From NCBI GenBank assembly GCA_002482765.1, contig DLGP01000170.1, forward strand, positions 1-14,281: a DNA stretch of 14,281 bases, written 5' to 3'. The translations under genes and the position numbers were made by a program. Numbering within the stretch: position 1 is the first letter of the stretch; every line of letters begins with the position of its first letter. Positions 6,854-14,070 of the stretch are shown piece by piece. Below the pieces are notes generated by a model. That model had not been told where the DNA came from. It ran no database searches and was given only the letters and a program-made list of their open reading frames with translations. The stretch comes from Alphaproteobacteria bacterium UBA7691. GTDB taxonomy: Bacteria; Pseudomonadota; Alphaproteobacteria; Ferrovibrionales; Ferrovibrionaceae.

Positions 6854-7597
6854 TCAGCGCCCCGGTGCCGGCAGCGGTGTGGCATCCACGCCGCCGCGCG
6901 GCGCCGCCTGCACCTGTGGCACCGGCGCCAGCGCCGGCTGGTTGCCACCGGCGGGCCGCTGCCGTGGTTTACGATCTGCCGGCAACTGGCTCCACAACCG
7001 GTCAGCCTCGGCCACCGCCAACACCTGGTCGCCGGGTCGGCAGCCGCGGCTGCGATAGAGCAGGCGGCGGCCGGCAAAATAGCACCAGGCGGCCTGCTCA
7101 AGCGCGGCGCGTTGCAGCGCCTCGGCCTCTGGCGTGTCAATCCAGCGGCTGCCGGGCGGGCAGAAATCGGCACCAAAAATCAGTTGTTTGGCATCGTCAT
7201 AACACAGCGCCTGGCCGGCTTCGCGCAAGGAATCCGGCGGCTGGATCGCCGCCACCTGATCCAGCGCCATGCCGGGCCTTGGCGCGGCTGCGGCCTGCTG
7301 GGCCGGCTGCTGCTGGGCTTCGCGGCGCATGAACTGCTTCTCGGCCTCGGTGGCCGGGATATCGGCATAGCCGGGAGCGCAGCGCCCGGTCTGGCTCAGA
7401 TACAACAGGCCGGTCTCGGCATTGAAACAGGCGGTGAGCGGCCCGCTGCCGGCGCTGCTCAGGCGGTTGGCGGCGCTGGGGCGTTCACTGCCGCCCATGC
7501 CGCGATAGAGGTTGCGGTTGAGATCGCGCAGGCTGTCTTCCATACCGCCGCAGCCGGCAAGCAGCAGCGACAGCAGCGCAATGCCGGCCAGCCGCAT
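6854..7597 (-). CDS. Lipoprotein with three Cys-pair repeats
   Basis: A 247-residue predicted outer-membrane lipoprotein of no recognised family. Residues 1-16 form a lipoprotein signal with lipobox LAGC; C16 is the lipidated residue and the next residue is Gly, not Asp, so no inner-membrane retention signal. The mature part has three degenerate repeats, each with a Cys pair followed by Pro-Gly: C57...C73 then APG; C132...C146 then PPG; C172...C186 then RPG. Each repeat continues into an Ala/Glu-rich helix ending in E-A-E or E-A-D. Linkers are Gln/Ala/Pro-rich, and the C-terminus is Pro-rich. The paired cysteines suggest one disulfide per repeat. The start at 7597 was chosen because it gives the lipoprotein signal; the open frame further upstream lies inside queF. 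It starts seven bases after queF, so the two are probably one operon. Confidence 0.75.
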   Translation of the reverse strand: MRLAGIALLSLLLAGCGGMEDSLRDLNRNLYRGMGGSERPSAANRLSSAGSGPLTACFNAETGLLYLSQTGRCAPGYADIPATEAEKQFMRREAQQQPAQQAAAAPRPGMALDQVAAIQPPDSLREAGQALCYDDAKQLIFGADFCPPGSRWIDTPEAEALQRAALEQAAWCYFAGRRLLYRSRGCRPGDQVLAVAEADRLWSQLPADRKPRQRPAGGNQPALAPVPQVQAAPRGGVDATPLPAPGR

Positions 7598-7604
7598 GCC
7601 GTTT

Positions 7605-8129
7605 TCAGCCTCGGCCGCGATAGGGCGGCACGCCCTGGTCGGGCAGCCACAGGCCGGCCGGCGGCTTGCCGGTTTGCCAGAACACATCAATCGGGATGCC
7701 GCCGCGCGGATACCAGTAGCCGCCGATGCGCAGCCAGCGCGGCTGCATCGCCGCCACCAGCCTCTCGCCGATATACACGGTGCAATCCTCGTGGAAGGCG
7801 CCGTGATTGCGGAAGCTGCCAAGGAACAGCTTGAGCGACTTGCTCTCCACGATGCGCTTGCCCGGCACATAATCGATCACCAGATGGGCAAAATCCGGCT
7901 GCGCCGTCAGCGGGCACAGGCTGGTGAATTCCGGCTGCACCAGGCGGATGGCATAGAGCCGGCCCGGCTTCGGATTAGGCACGGTTTCAAGCTTGGCGGC
8001 CTCGGGCGAGGTCGGCAGCGGCGCCGCCTGACCCAGCAGGGTGAGGTCGGCCAAGGCCCCAGCTTGGGCGCTGGCCTGGGCCGGGCGCGCGCGCGCGGGA
8101 CGCGGGGAGACGGATTTACGAGATGCCAT
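7605..8129 (-). CDS. queF: NADPH-dependent preQ0 reductase QueF
   Basis: Reduces the nitrile of 7-cyano-7-deazaguanine (preQ0) to the aminomethyl group of preQ1 in queuosine synthesis, in the cytoplasm. 174 residues, matching the short single-domain (type I, YkvM-like) form, with an N-terminal extension of about 45 residues rich in Ala, Arg and Pro. The catalytic cysteine C72 lies in FTSLCPLTAQPDF with the proton-donor D79; the family motif ESKSLKLFLGSFRNHG runs from E95, and H113-E114 follow in AFHEDC. The ATG at 8129 has AGGT upstream and is preferred over earlier in-frame starts that would extend into the spacer. No preQ1 riboswitch was recognised upstream. The lipoprotein gene follows after seven bases. 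Confidence 0.94.
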   Translation of the reverse strand: MASRKSVSPRPARARPAQASAQAGALADLTLLGQAAPLPTSPEAAKLETVPNPKPGRLYAIRLVQPEFTSLCPLTAQPDFAHLVIDYVPGKRIVESKSLKLFLGSFRNHGAFHEDCTVYIGERLVAAMQPRWLRIGGYWYPRGGIPIDVFWQTGKPPAGLWLPDQGVPPYRGRG

Positions 8130-8285
8130 GGCAACCTGACCTGCCTTTATTTCGCCGCAACAATACCTTGGCCCGGCCGGTTTTGCACCAAACAGGCGCC
8201 ACGATCCGGCGCGATAAAAACAACACGCACCGGTTGGGGGCGAACCCGCCCCGCCCAGCGTGAAACACCGCAAGGAGTTACCCAG
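8130..8285. promoter_or_regulatory. Divergent spacer between queF and the small secreted protein gene
   Basis: 156 bases that must hold promoters for both directions. It contains an inverted repeat GCGCC (8196-8200) / GGCGC (8208-8212) with a seven-base loop, flanked by GATAAAAAC. No -35/-10 pair with good spacing was found on either strand. AAGGAG at 8272-8277 is the Shine-Dalgarno of the gene starting at 8286. Confidence 0.4.
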
Positions 8286-8567
8286 ATGACCATCCGTTTC
8301 AAGACCATTGCGACCGCGCTGCTGGTGAGCAGCGGTCTTGTCCTCGGTTCCGTCGGCGCCTTTGCCCAGACCGCCCCTGTCACCCAGCCGGCTGCTGCGG
8401 CTTCGGTGAATGCCACCTCGAACGCGACCAGCGCCAATGCCACCGCTGCCGCCAAGGCTGATGCCAAGCAGGCCGAGAAGAAGGCCGAAGCGAAGAAGCA
8501 TGAGCTGAAGAAGGCCCATGCCGCCCAGGACAAGAAAGCCGGCGAGGCCAAGAAGGCCGTCAACTGA
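8286..8567 (+). CDS. Small secreted Ala/Lys-rich protein
   Basis: A 93-residue protein with a clear Sec signal peptide (residues 1-27; basic MTIRFK start, hydrophobic core, AFA before Gln28). The mature part begins with a Pro/Ala/Thr segment, then a low-complexity stretch repeating Asn-Ala-Thr (about 43-53), then a highly charged Ala/Lys/Glu helix (about 54-93) resembling histone H1 tails or TolA-like stalks. AAGGAG nine bases upstream fixes the ATG at 8286. Small basic, alanine-rich periplasmic proteins of this type are common in alphaproteobacteria but poorly characterised; no function can be assigned. It stands alone, divergent from queF and about 100 bases before the HAD gene. GC content matches the host, so it is probably native. 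Confidence 0.78.
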   Translation: MTIRFKTIATALLVSSGLVLGSVGAFAQTAPVTQPAAAASVNATSNATSANATAAAKADAKQAEKKAEAKKHELKKAHAAQDKKAGEAKKAVN

Positions 8568-8665
8568 GCGGCCATCACTGAAGCTTGAATTCCTGCCCTC
8601 CGTTCCGGCTTTTTGCCCGGGGCGGGGGGCTTCCCATTATCTGCGGCCCATGCTTTCCTCCGGAC

Positions 8666-9370
8666 ATGATTCCCGGGGACGAAACGTATAAACCGCCGCG
8701 CTTGGTGCTGTTCGATTGCGATGGCACCCTGGTGGACAGCCAGCATCATATCATTGCCGCCATGCGGCAGGCTTTTGCCGCTTTTGCGCTGCCTGAGCCG
8801 CATGCCGATGATGTGCGCCGCCTGGTGGGCCTGCCGCTGGATGTTTCAGTGCGCAAATTGCTGGAAGCCGGCGCCGCCAATGCCGATGCCGTGGTGGCGG
8901 CCTATCGTGAGGCGGCTTTTGCCATGCGCCACCAGCCGGATCATCAGGAACCGCTATTTCCCGGCTTGCGTGAGGTGCTGGATATTCTGGAAGCCGATGG
9001 CTTCCTGCTAGGTATTGCCACCGGCAAGGCGCGGCGCGGCCTGGATGCCACTTTGCAGATGCATGGCCTGGCGGAGCGTTTCATCACGTTGCAGACAGCG
9101 GATATTGCACGCGGCAAACCTGATCCCGATATGGTATTAAGGGCGATGCGGGAAACCGGCGCCACGCCGGCCTCGACATTGGTGGTTGGTGACACAACTT
9201 TTGACATAATGATGGCCCGTAATGCCGGCACCCGTTCCGTGGGTGTGGCCTGGGGTTATCACGATCCGGACGAATTGCTCCAGGCCGGTGCTCATGCGGT
9301 GATTCGGCGCTTTGCCGATTTACCGCAACTTGTCCGGCAAATCATGGGAGGCCAGTCATGCGCTATGTGA
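8666..9370 (+). CDS. HAD-superfamily phosphatase (phosphoglycolate phosphatase-like)
   Basis: A 234-residue haloacid dehalogenase-superfamily hydrolase of subfamily IA, resembling phosphoglycolate phosphatases and beta-phosphoglucomutases. All four motifs are present: DCDGTLVDS with nucleophile D17 and acid D19; T119 in GIATGKAR; K151 in RGKPDPDMV; and GDTTFD with D176 and D180 for Mg2+. The helical cap lies between about residues 25 and 95. The ATG at 8666 was chosen because it precedes motif I at the usual distance; its Shine-Dalgarno is poor, and the frame is open upstream to 8585. It overlaps the AsmA gene by 13 bases. Alphaproteobacteria often keep a HAD gene between rluC and the ATP12 gene; here it keeps the ATP12 side of that cluster. 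The substrate is unknown. Confidence 0.9.
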   Translation: MIPGDETYKPPRLVLFDCDGTLVDSQHHIIAAMRQAFAAFALPEPHADDVRRLVGLPLDVSVRKLLEAGAANADAVVAAYREAAFAMRHQPDHQEPLFPGLREVLDILEADGFLLGIATGKARRGLDATLQMHGLAERFITLQTADIARGKPDPDMVLRAMRETGATPASTLVVGDTTFDIMMARNAGTRSVGVAWGYHDPDELLQAGAHAVIRRFADLPQLVRQIMGGQSCAM

Positions 9371-11634
9371 AATGGATTGCTCTAGCCCTGGTGCTGCTGA
9401 TCGGCGCTGCCGTGGCGGTGGTGCTCACTGTTGATGTGAACCGCTTCAAGCCGCAGATCCTGGCCGCCGCCGAAGAGGCCACCGGGCGCAAGCTGGAAAT
9501 TGCCGGCGATCTCAAACTGAGCCTGTTCCCGAAGCCGGCAATCACGGTGAAGGGCGTCAAACTGGCCAATGCTGCCTGGGGCAGCCGGACAGATATGGCC
9601 AATGTGGGTGAATTTGCCGCCGAACTGGATTTGTTTGCGCTGCTGGGCCGCCAGGTGAAGGTGGACCGGCTGGTGCTGGCCGATGTGGATGTGTTGCTGG
9701 AGAAGGACAAGCAGGGCCGCGCCAATTGGGAATTCGGCAGCAAGCCGGCGCAGCCGCAACAGCAGCAACAGGCGGCGAGCCAGCCGGGCGCGGCGATGAG
9801 CCTGCCGGCGGTGTCGGATGTAACGCTGAAGAATATCAAGCTGGCTTATCGCGACGCCACAACCGGCGCGGCCAATGATGTGTTGCTGAGCGAATTGTCG
9901 CTCCAGAGTGGTCTTGGCGGCATACTGGCCGCCAAGCTGGTGGCCAAGGTGGATGGCAACGACATCACCGCCGATGGCAGCTTCGGCAGCCTGAGCGAAA
10001 TGATGGCGCCGAGCAAACCCTGGCCGGTGAAACTGAATCTGGCGATCCCGAATGCCGATCTGAAGGCAACCGTGGAGGGTTCCATCCGCGAGCCGCTGGC
10101 CGGCAAGGGCTATGTGCTGAAATTCACCGCCGCCGCGCCGGATATTGCCAAGCTGGCCGCCCTGGCCAAGCAGACGGCGCCGAGTTATGGCCCGCTGGCA
10201 GTTGCCGGCAGCCTGAGCGACCAAGCCGGCGAGCCGGGCTTGAGCGATCTGAAACTCAGCCTCGGCAGTGAGGAAATTGGCCGTGTGGGCCTGAGCGGCG
10301 CGGTGCGGCAATTGCTGCAACAGAAGGGCGTGGCGCTGGATGTGGAATTGACCACACCGAATGCCAAAGCCTTTGCTGCCAAGTTCGGCGCCGAGGTGGC
10401 CCAGGCCGTGCCGGTGAAATTCAAGGCCAATGTGAAGGATGCCGGGCCGCAGCGTTATGTGCTGAGCGGCATCACCGCCGATATTGCCGGCAGCGATCTG
10501 GCCGGCTCGGGTGAGATTGCACTGGCTGGTGCGCGCCCGGCGGTGAAATTTGACCTTGCCTCGAAATCGCTCGACCTGACGCCGCTGCTTGGCGATGGCA
10601 GTACGGCCGGCGGCAAGCCGGCAACTTCGGGCAGCGGCGGCGCGGCGAAGAAAAGCGGTGACAAGCTGTTCAGCAGCGATCCGTTGCCGCTGGATGCGCT
10701 GTCGCTGGCGGATGCCGATTTCCGTTTCAAGGCTGAAAAATTCAAGGCGCCCAAGCTGGCGGCGCAGAATGTGAATATTGCGCTGCTGCTGAAGGATGGT
10801 GTGCTCAGCCTGAAGCCGTTTGGGCTTGGTTTATCCGGCGGCACGCTGGCCGGCGAGATTGGCCTGAATGGCAAGACCAAGGCGCTGAGCGTGAAGCTGG
10901 ATGGCAAGAATATCGGCCTCAGCGATTATCTGCGCAGCGAGAAAATCAGCGATGTGATCAGCCGCGATGCACGCACGGATCTTGCCATCGACCTGACCAG
11001 CCAGGGCGGCAGTGTGGCCGCTTTGATGGCCGGGCTGAACGGCAAGGCGGTGGTGAAGGTGGGCGAAGGCGAGCTGCGCGACCAGTATCTTGATTTCCTG
11101 GGCGCCGACATGCTGAGCGTGCTCGGGCGTTTTGGCCAGGCTACCGCCAAGACCAAGCTGGAATGTGTGGTGACCGGCTTTGAGATCAAAAGCGGCCTGG
11201 TGACACCGAAGCCGATCTTTGTTGAAACCGGGCGCATCACCATTGCCGGCGAAGGCGCGATCAATCTGGCCACCGAGCAGCTTGATCTGAAGATTGTGCC
11301 ATCCTCGCGCGATGCGGCGCTGGCCAGCCTGGCGGTGCCGATCAAGGTGGGCGGCAGTTTGGCCTCGCCGAGTGCCTTCCCTGATCCGCTGGCTGCCGCC
11401 AAGGGTGTGGCCGGCGCGCTGGCCGGTGCAGCTTTGCTCGGGCCGGCGGCCATCCTCACGCCGCTGATGAGCAGCGGCAGTGGTGATGCTGATCGCGGCC
11501 AGGCAGCCTGCGCCAAGGCGGTGGCGATTGCCGAAGGCAAGCCGGTGCCGGGCAGCCGCGCCGGGCAGGCGGCGCCATCCAGCAACCCGGTGGAAAATCT
11601 GGGCCGAGGCCTCAATAATCTGTTCAAGCGCTGA
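9358..11634 (+). CDS. AsmA family protein
   Basis: A 758-residue AsmA-family envelope protein. One N-terminal membrane anchor (about residues 5-26) is followed by the typical AsmA start: VDVNRFKPQI, then EEATGRKLEIAGDLKLSLFP. The rest is a long periplasmic beta-rich region of repeated strand pairs, as expected of the bridge-like AsmA/TamB group that is thought to help move phospholipid between inner and outer membranes. A Gln run (about residues 131-135) sits in an otherwise Ala/Pro linker. The C-terminal AsmA domain (about 530-690) is followed by a hydrophobic Ala/Gly/Leu segment, a lone Cys in QAACAKAV and a low-complexity tail. GGGAGG at 9345-9350 precedes the ATG, which overlaps the HAD gene by 13 bases. 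The ATP12 gene follows after seven bases, so these three genes are probably one operon. Confidence 0.92.
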   Translation: MRYVKWIALALVLLIGAAVAVVLTVDVNRFKPQILAAAEEATGRKLEIAGDLKLSLFPKPAITVKGVKLANAAWGSRTDMANVGEFAAELDLFALLGRQVKVDRLVLADVDVLLEKDKQGRANWEFGSKPAQPQQQQQAASQPGAAMSLPAVSDVTLKNIKLAYRDATTGAANDVLLSELSLQSGLGGILAAKLVAKVDGNDITADGSFGSLSEMMAPSKPWPVKLNLAIPNADLKATVEGSIREPLAGKGYVLKFTAAAPDIAKLAALAKQTAPSYGPLAVAGSLSDQAGEPGLSDLKLSLGSEEIGRVGLSGAVRQLLQQKGVALDVELTTPNAKAFAAKFGAEVAQAVPVKFKANVKDAGPQRYVLSGITADIAGSDLAGSGEIALAGARPAVKFDLASKSLDLTPLLGDGSTAGGKPATSGSGGAAKKSGDKLFSSDPLPLDALSLADADFRFKAEKFKAPKLAAQNVNIALLLKDGVLSLKPFGLGLSGGTLAGEIGLNGKTKALSVKLDGKNIGLSDYLRSEKISDVISRDARTDLAIDLTSQGGSVAALMAGLNGKAVVKVGEGELRDQYLDFLGADMLSVLGRFGQATAKTKLECVVTGFEIKSGLVTPKPIFVETGRITIAGEGAINLATEQLDLKIVPSSRDAALASLAVPIKVGGSLASPSAFPDPLAAAKGVAGALAGAALLGPAAILTPLMSSGSGDADRGQAACAKAVAIAEGKPVPGSRAGQAAPSSNPVENLGRGLNNLFKR

Positions 11635-11641
11635 GTAAACC

Positions 11642-12334
11642 ATGAAGCGATTCTACAAGACCGCCACCGCGCAGGCGGCAGCGGATGGCGGCGCTGTTGT
11701 GTTGCTGGATGGCCGTGTGCTGAAAACCCCGGCCAAGCAGGACACGCGCCTGCCGACGCTGGGATTGGCGGAAGCCATCGCGGCGGAATGGGCGGCGCAG
11801 GGGGCCGAAATCAGGCCGCAGGATATGCCGCTGATGCAGCTTGCCGCCACCGCGCTTGATCGTTTGGCGCTGGATCGCAGCCCGGCCGTGGCCGATGTGG
11901 TGCGCTATAGCGGTTCGGATTTGCTGGCCTATCGCGCTGAATTTCCGCCGGAACTGGTGCTGCGCCAGCAAGCCGAATGGCAGCCTTTGCTGGATTGGTT
12001 CCGCGAGCGTTATGACGTGGCGATGAATGTGACGCAGAGCATCACCGCCGTGCCGCAGCCGCCGGAACTGGCCGAGCGGATCAAGCGGGTGTGCGAGACG
12101 ATTGATCCGCTGCGCCTGACCGCGTTGCAGACCGCCACCAATGTTTGCGGCTCGGTGGTGATCGCGCTGGCTTTGCTGGAGGGCAGGGTGGATGCAATGG
12201 GCGCTTTCCGCATCGGCTATCTGGATGAATTGCACCAGGCCGAGCGTTGGGGCGAGGATGAGGAAGCCATGGCGCGGCGCCAGGCATTGCAGGCCGAACT
12301 GGCCGCCATCGAGCGCTTTATCAGCCTGCTATAG
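11642..12334 (+). CDS. ATP12 family F1-ATPase assembly chaperone
   Basis: A 230-residue member of the ATP12 family. In mitochondria Atp12p binds the free F1 alpha subunit and prevents its aggregation during F1 assembly; alphaproteobacterial homologues are presumed to do the same in the cytoplasm. Family features: the N-terminal MKRFYKTA, LLDGRVLKTPAK (about 21-32), the IAAEWAAQG helix, MPLMQLAATALDR (about 62-74), the SGSDLLAYRAEFP segment, and the C-terminal acidic helix LDELHQAERWGEDEEA. Length is normal for bacterial members. It lies seven bases after the AsmA stop without an obvious Shine-Dalgarno, suggesting coupled translation. Its stop overlaps the end of the convergent corA gene by six bases. 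Confidence 0.92.
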   Translation: MKRFYKTATAQAAADGGAVVLLDGRVLKTPAKQDTRLPTLGLAEAIAAEWAAQGAEIRPQDMPLMQLAATALDRLALDRSPAVADVVRYSGSDLLAYRAEFPPELVLRQQAEWQPLLDWFRERYDVAMNVTQSITAVPQPPELAERIKRVCETIDPLRLTALQTATNVCGSVVIALALLEGRVDAMGAFRIGYLDELHQAERWGEDEEAMARRQALQAELAAIERFISLL

Positions 12335-13297
12335 CCAGCCGGATTTGCGGAAACGCCAGTAGAGAATCCCGCAGGCCACGGCGATGACAAGCAAAGCTGT
12401 GGGATAACCAAACTGCCACTTCAATTCCGGCATCACGTCAAAATTCATGCCCCAGATGCCAGCGAAGGCGGTGGCCACGGCGAAGATGCCGGCCCAGGCG
12501 GCCAGCCGCTTGTTCACTTAACCTTCCTCGATGGTAACCATCGACAGGTTGACCTGCATCGCGGTGTTGATGGTGTCGCGGATCGCATCCACCGAGGCGT
12601 TGATGCGGTTGAGATGGTCATAAACATCGCGGAAATAAACCTGCATGTCGGCGCAGGGTAGCGGCACACGGCCACCGCCCTGCAATTTGCCCACTGCATC
12701 CAGCAGCGGTGCCACGGCATGTTTCAGCACCTGCACCTTGCGCTTCAGGGCATAGAGCCGTTCGATATTGGAACGGGCCGAGCCTTGCGCAAAAATCTGC
12801 TCCTCGATCTGCTCAAGCTCGGTTTCGAGTGCATCCATGATCGGGAAATAGCGATCAACGATGGCGTCGATCAAGGCGTAGAACACAAAGCCCGAGCCGA
12901 GTTTGAGCAGATGCTGTTCCCGTTCGCAGCGCGCCCGCACGCCGAGGAAATTCTGCTGGCTGCGATTGCGGGTCGACAGCACATAATTGCGGCCAACAAA
13001 AATATCGACCTCGCCGACCTGTAGCTCGCCATCAACAATCTCGATCAGTTGGATCACGGCAAAGATGCTGTCGCTGTATTCTTCAATCTTGGGCCGCTGG
13101 TGGCCGTGATTGGCATCTTCCACCGCCAGTTCATGCAGACCAAATTCCACCTTCATCTGCTGTAATTCGGTGCTGTCGGCATCCTTCAAGGCGACCCAGA
13201 CAAAGGTGTCGGGCTGCGAGACATAATCACTGATCTGATGGATTGAGGGTTCGGCGATTTTCTCGCCATTGCGGTAGGCAACACAATTGATCAGCAT
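12329..13297 (-). pseudogene. corA: CorA Mg2+/Co2+ transporter split by an in-frame TAA
   Basis: The frame is open over 322 codons, a normal CorA length, except for one TAA at 12520-12518 (codon 260). Codons 1-259 encode the cytoplasmic domain, beginning MLINCVAYRNG and containing HELAVEDANHGHQRPKIEEY and the long stalk helix. Codons 261-322 encode both membrane helices (fragment residues about 7-24 and 36-54) and the GMNF selectivity motif. The site reads EEG-stop-VNKRLAAWAG where relatives usually have EEGEVNKRL, so a single GAA to TAA change explains it. No other damage is visible, which implies a recent event, a sequencing error, or tolerated expression as two pieces. The ATG at 13297 is preferred over a TTG at 13354, which would add 19 unrelated residues. 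The 3' end overlaps the ATP12 gene by six bases. Confidence 0.85.
12515..12529 (-). promoter_or_regulatory. Possible internal reinitiation site in corA
   Basis: On the minus strand GAGGAAGG (12529-12522) lies just upstream of TAA (12520-12518), which directly abuts GTG (12517-12515). This stop-start layout could let ribosomes restart and make the 62-residue membrane fragment. GAGGAAGG also simply encodes Glu-Glu-Gly, which is usual in CorA at this point, so it may be coincidence. Confidence 0.4.
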
Positions 13298-13366
13298 GGC
13301 GCAATCACCCTCATTCGCGTCTCGCTTGGCGGACGATAGAGACTTTGCCTTCAACGCGCCAGTTGG

Positions 13367-14038
13367 TCAGCCGAGATGGGCGGCGATACGGTCAAATACC
13401 GCGTGGAACATCGCTTCGGTAAGGCGGCCGGTATTGGTGTTGTAGCGCGAGCAGTGATAGCTCGAAAACAGCGTGGCGCCATTCGGCATGGCATAGGCGC
13501 TGTTATGCCCGAAGGGTGCGGCAGCCCGCTTCACTTTCAAGGTGTCCAGCACCGCAACATGGGCGATCTGGCCCAGCGCCAGGATGGCGCGCAGCCCGGA
13601 CATGGCAGCGATTTCGGGCGCCAGAAAAGTGCTGCGGCAGATTTTGGTTTCAGCCGGCGTCGGCTTGTTTTCCGGCGGCACACATTTCACTGCATTGGAA
13701 ATGCGGGCGCGCAGCAACACCAGGCCATCATTCGGATCGGCGCGGAATTCGCCGGCGCTGAAGCCGTATTTCTTCAATGTGCTGTACAGCAAGTCGCCGG
13801 CATAATCGCCGGTGAAAGGCCGGCCGGTGCGGTTGGCGCCCTTCAGGCCGGGCGCCAGCCCCACTACCAGCAGGGCCGGGGCGGCATCGCCCCAGGCCGG
13901 CACCGGTGCATTGAAAAAATCCGGATAGGCGCGGCGGTTATCGTCACGAAACTCAGCCAGACGCGGGCAGAGCCGACAATCGCGTTCCGGCACCGGATAA
14001 GGCAAAGCCGCCTCCAGACGCAACGCAGGTGCTTCCAT
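13367..14038 (-). CDS. udgB: Family 5 (UDGb-type) uracil-DNA glycosylase
   Basis: Removes uracil and probably other deaminated bases (hypoxanthine, xanthine) from DNA, starting base excision repair. 223 residues. Motif A is GLAPGLKGANRTGRPFTGD (60-78), diagnostic of UDGb because Ala replaces the catalytic Asp or Asn of other UDG families. Four cysteines suit a 4Fe-4S cluster: C21 and C24 (CRLC), C119 and C134. The second active-site loop is YHCSRYNTNTGRLTE (194-208) with H195 and N200. The start at 14038 has only a weak ribosome-binding site but gives a normal N-terminus ahead of CRLC. It lies 69 bases upstream of the corA start on the same strand and 32 bases downstream of the preceding gene, so a shared transcript is plausible. 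Confidence 0.93.
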   Translation of the reverse strand: MEAPALRLEAALPYPVPERDCRLCPRLAEFRDDNRRAYPDFFNAPVPAWGDAAPALLVVGLAPGLKGANRTGRPFTGDYAGDLLYSTLKKYGFSAGEFRADPNDGLVLLRARISNAVKCVPPENKPTPAETKICRSTFLAPEIAAMSGLRAILALGQIAHVAVLDTLKVKRAAAPFGHNSAYAMPNGATLFSSYHCSRYNTNTGRLTEAMFHAVFDRIAAHLG

Positions 14039-14070
14039 ATGAATATGAACCGCTCTATCCGCCGGCTGGC

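Noticed and set aside
8130..8285. preQ1 riboswitch upstream of queF
   Set aside because: No preQ1-I type stem with the A-rich tail, and no preQ1-II like arrangement, could be found on the minus strand.
8582..8593. Adjacent HindIII and EcoRI sites (AAGCTTGAATTC) suggesting cloning-vector sequence
   Set aside because: Flanking sequence on both sides is ordinary host-like DNA between native genes; probably coincidence.
13298..13354. TTG-initiated N-terminal extension of CorA
   Set aside because: The added 19 residues do not resemble CorA, and the ATG at 13297 matches the usual family start.
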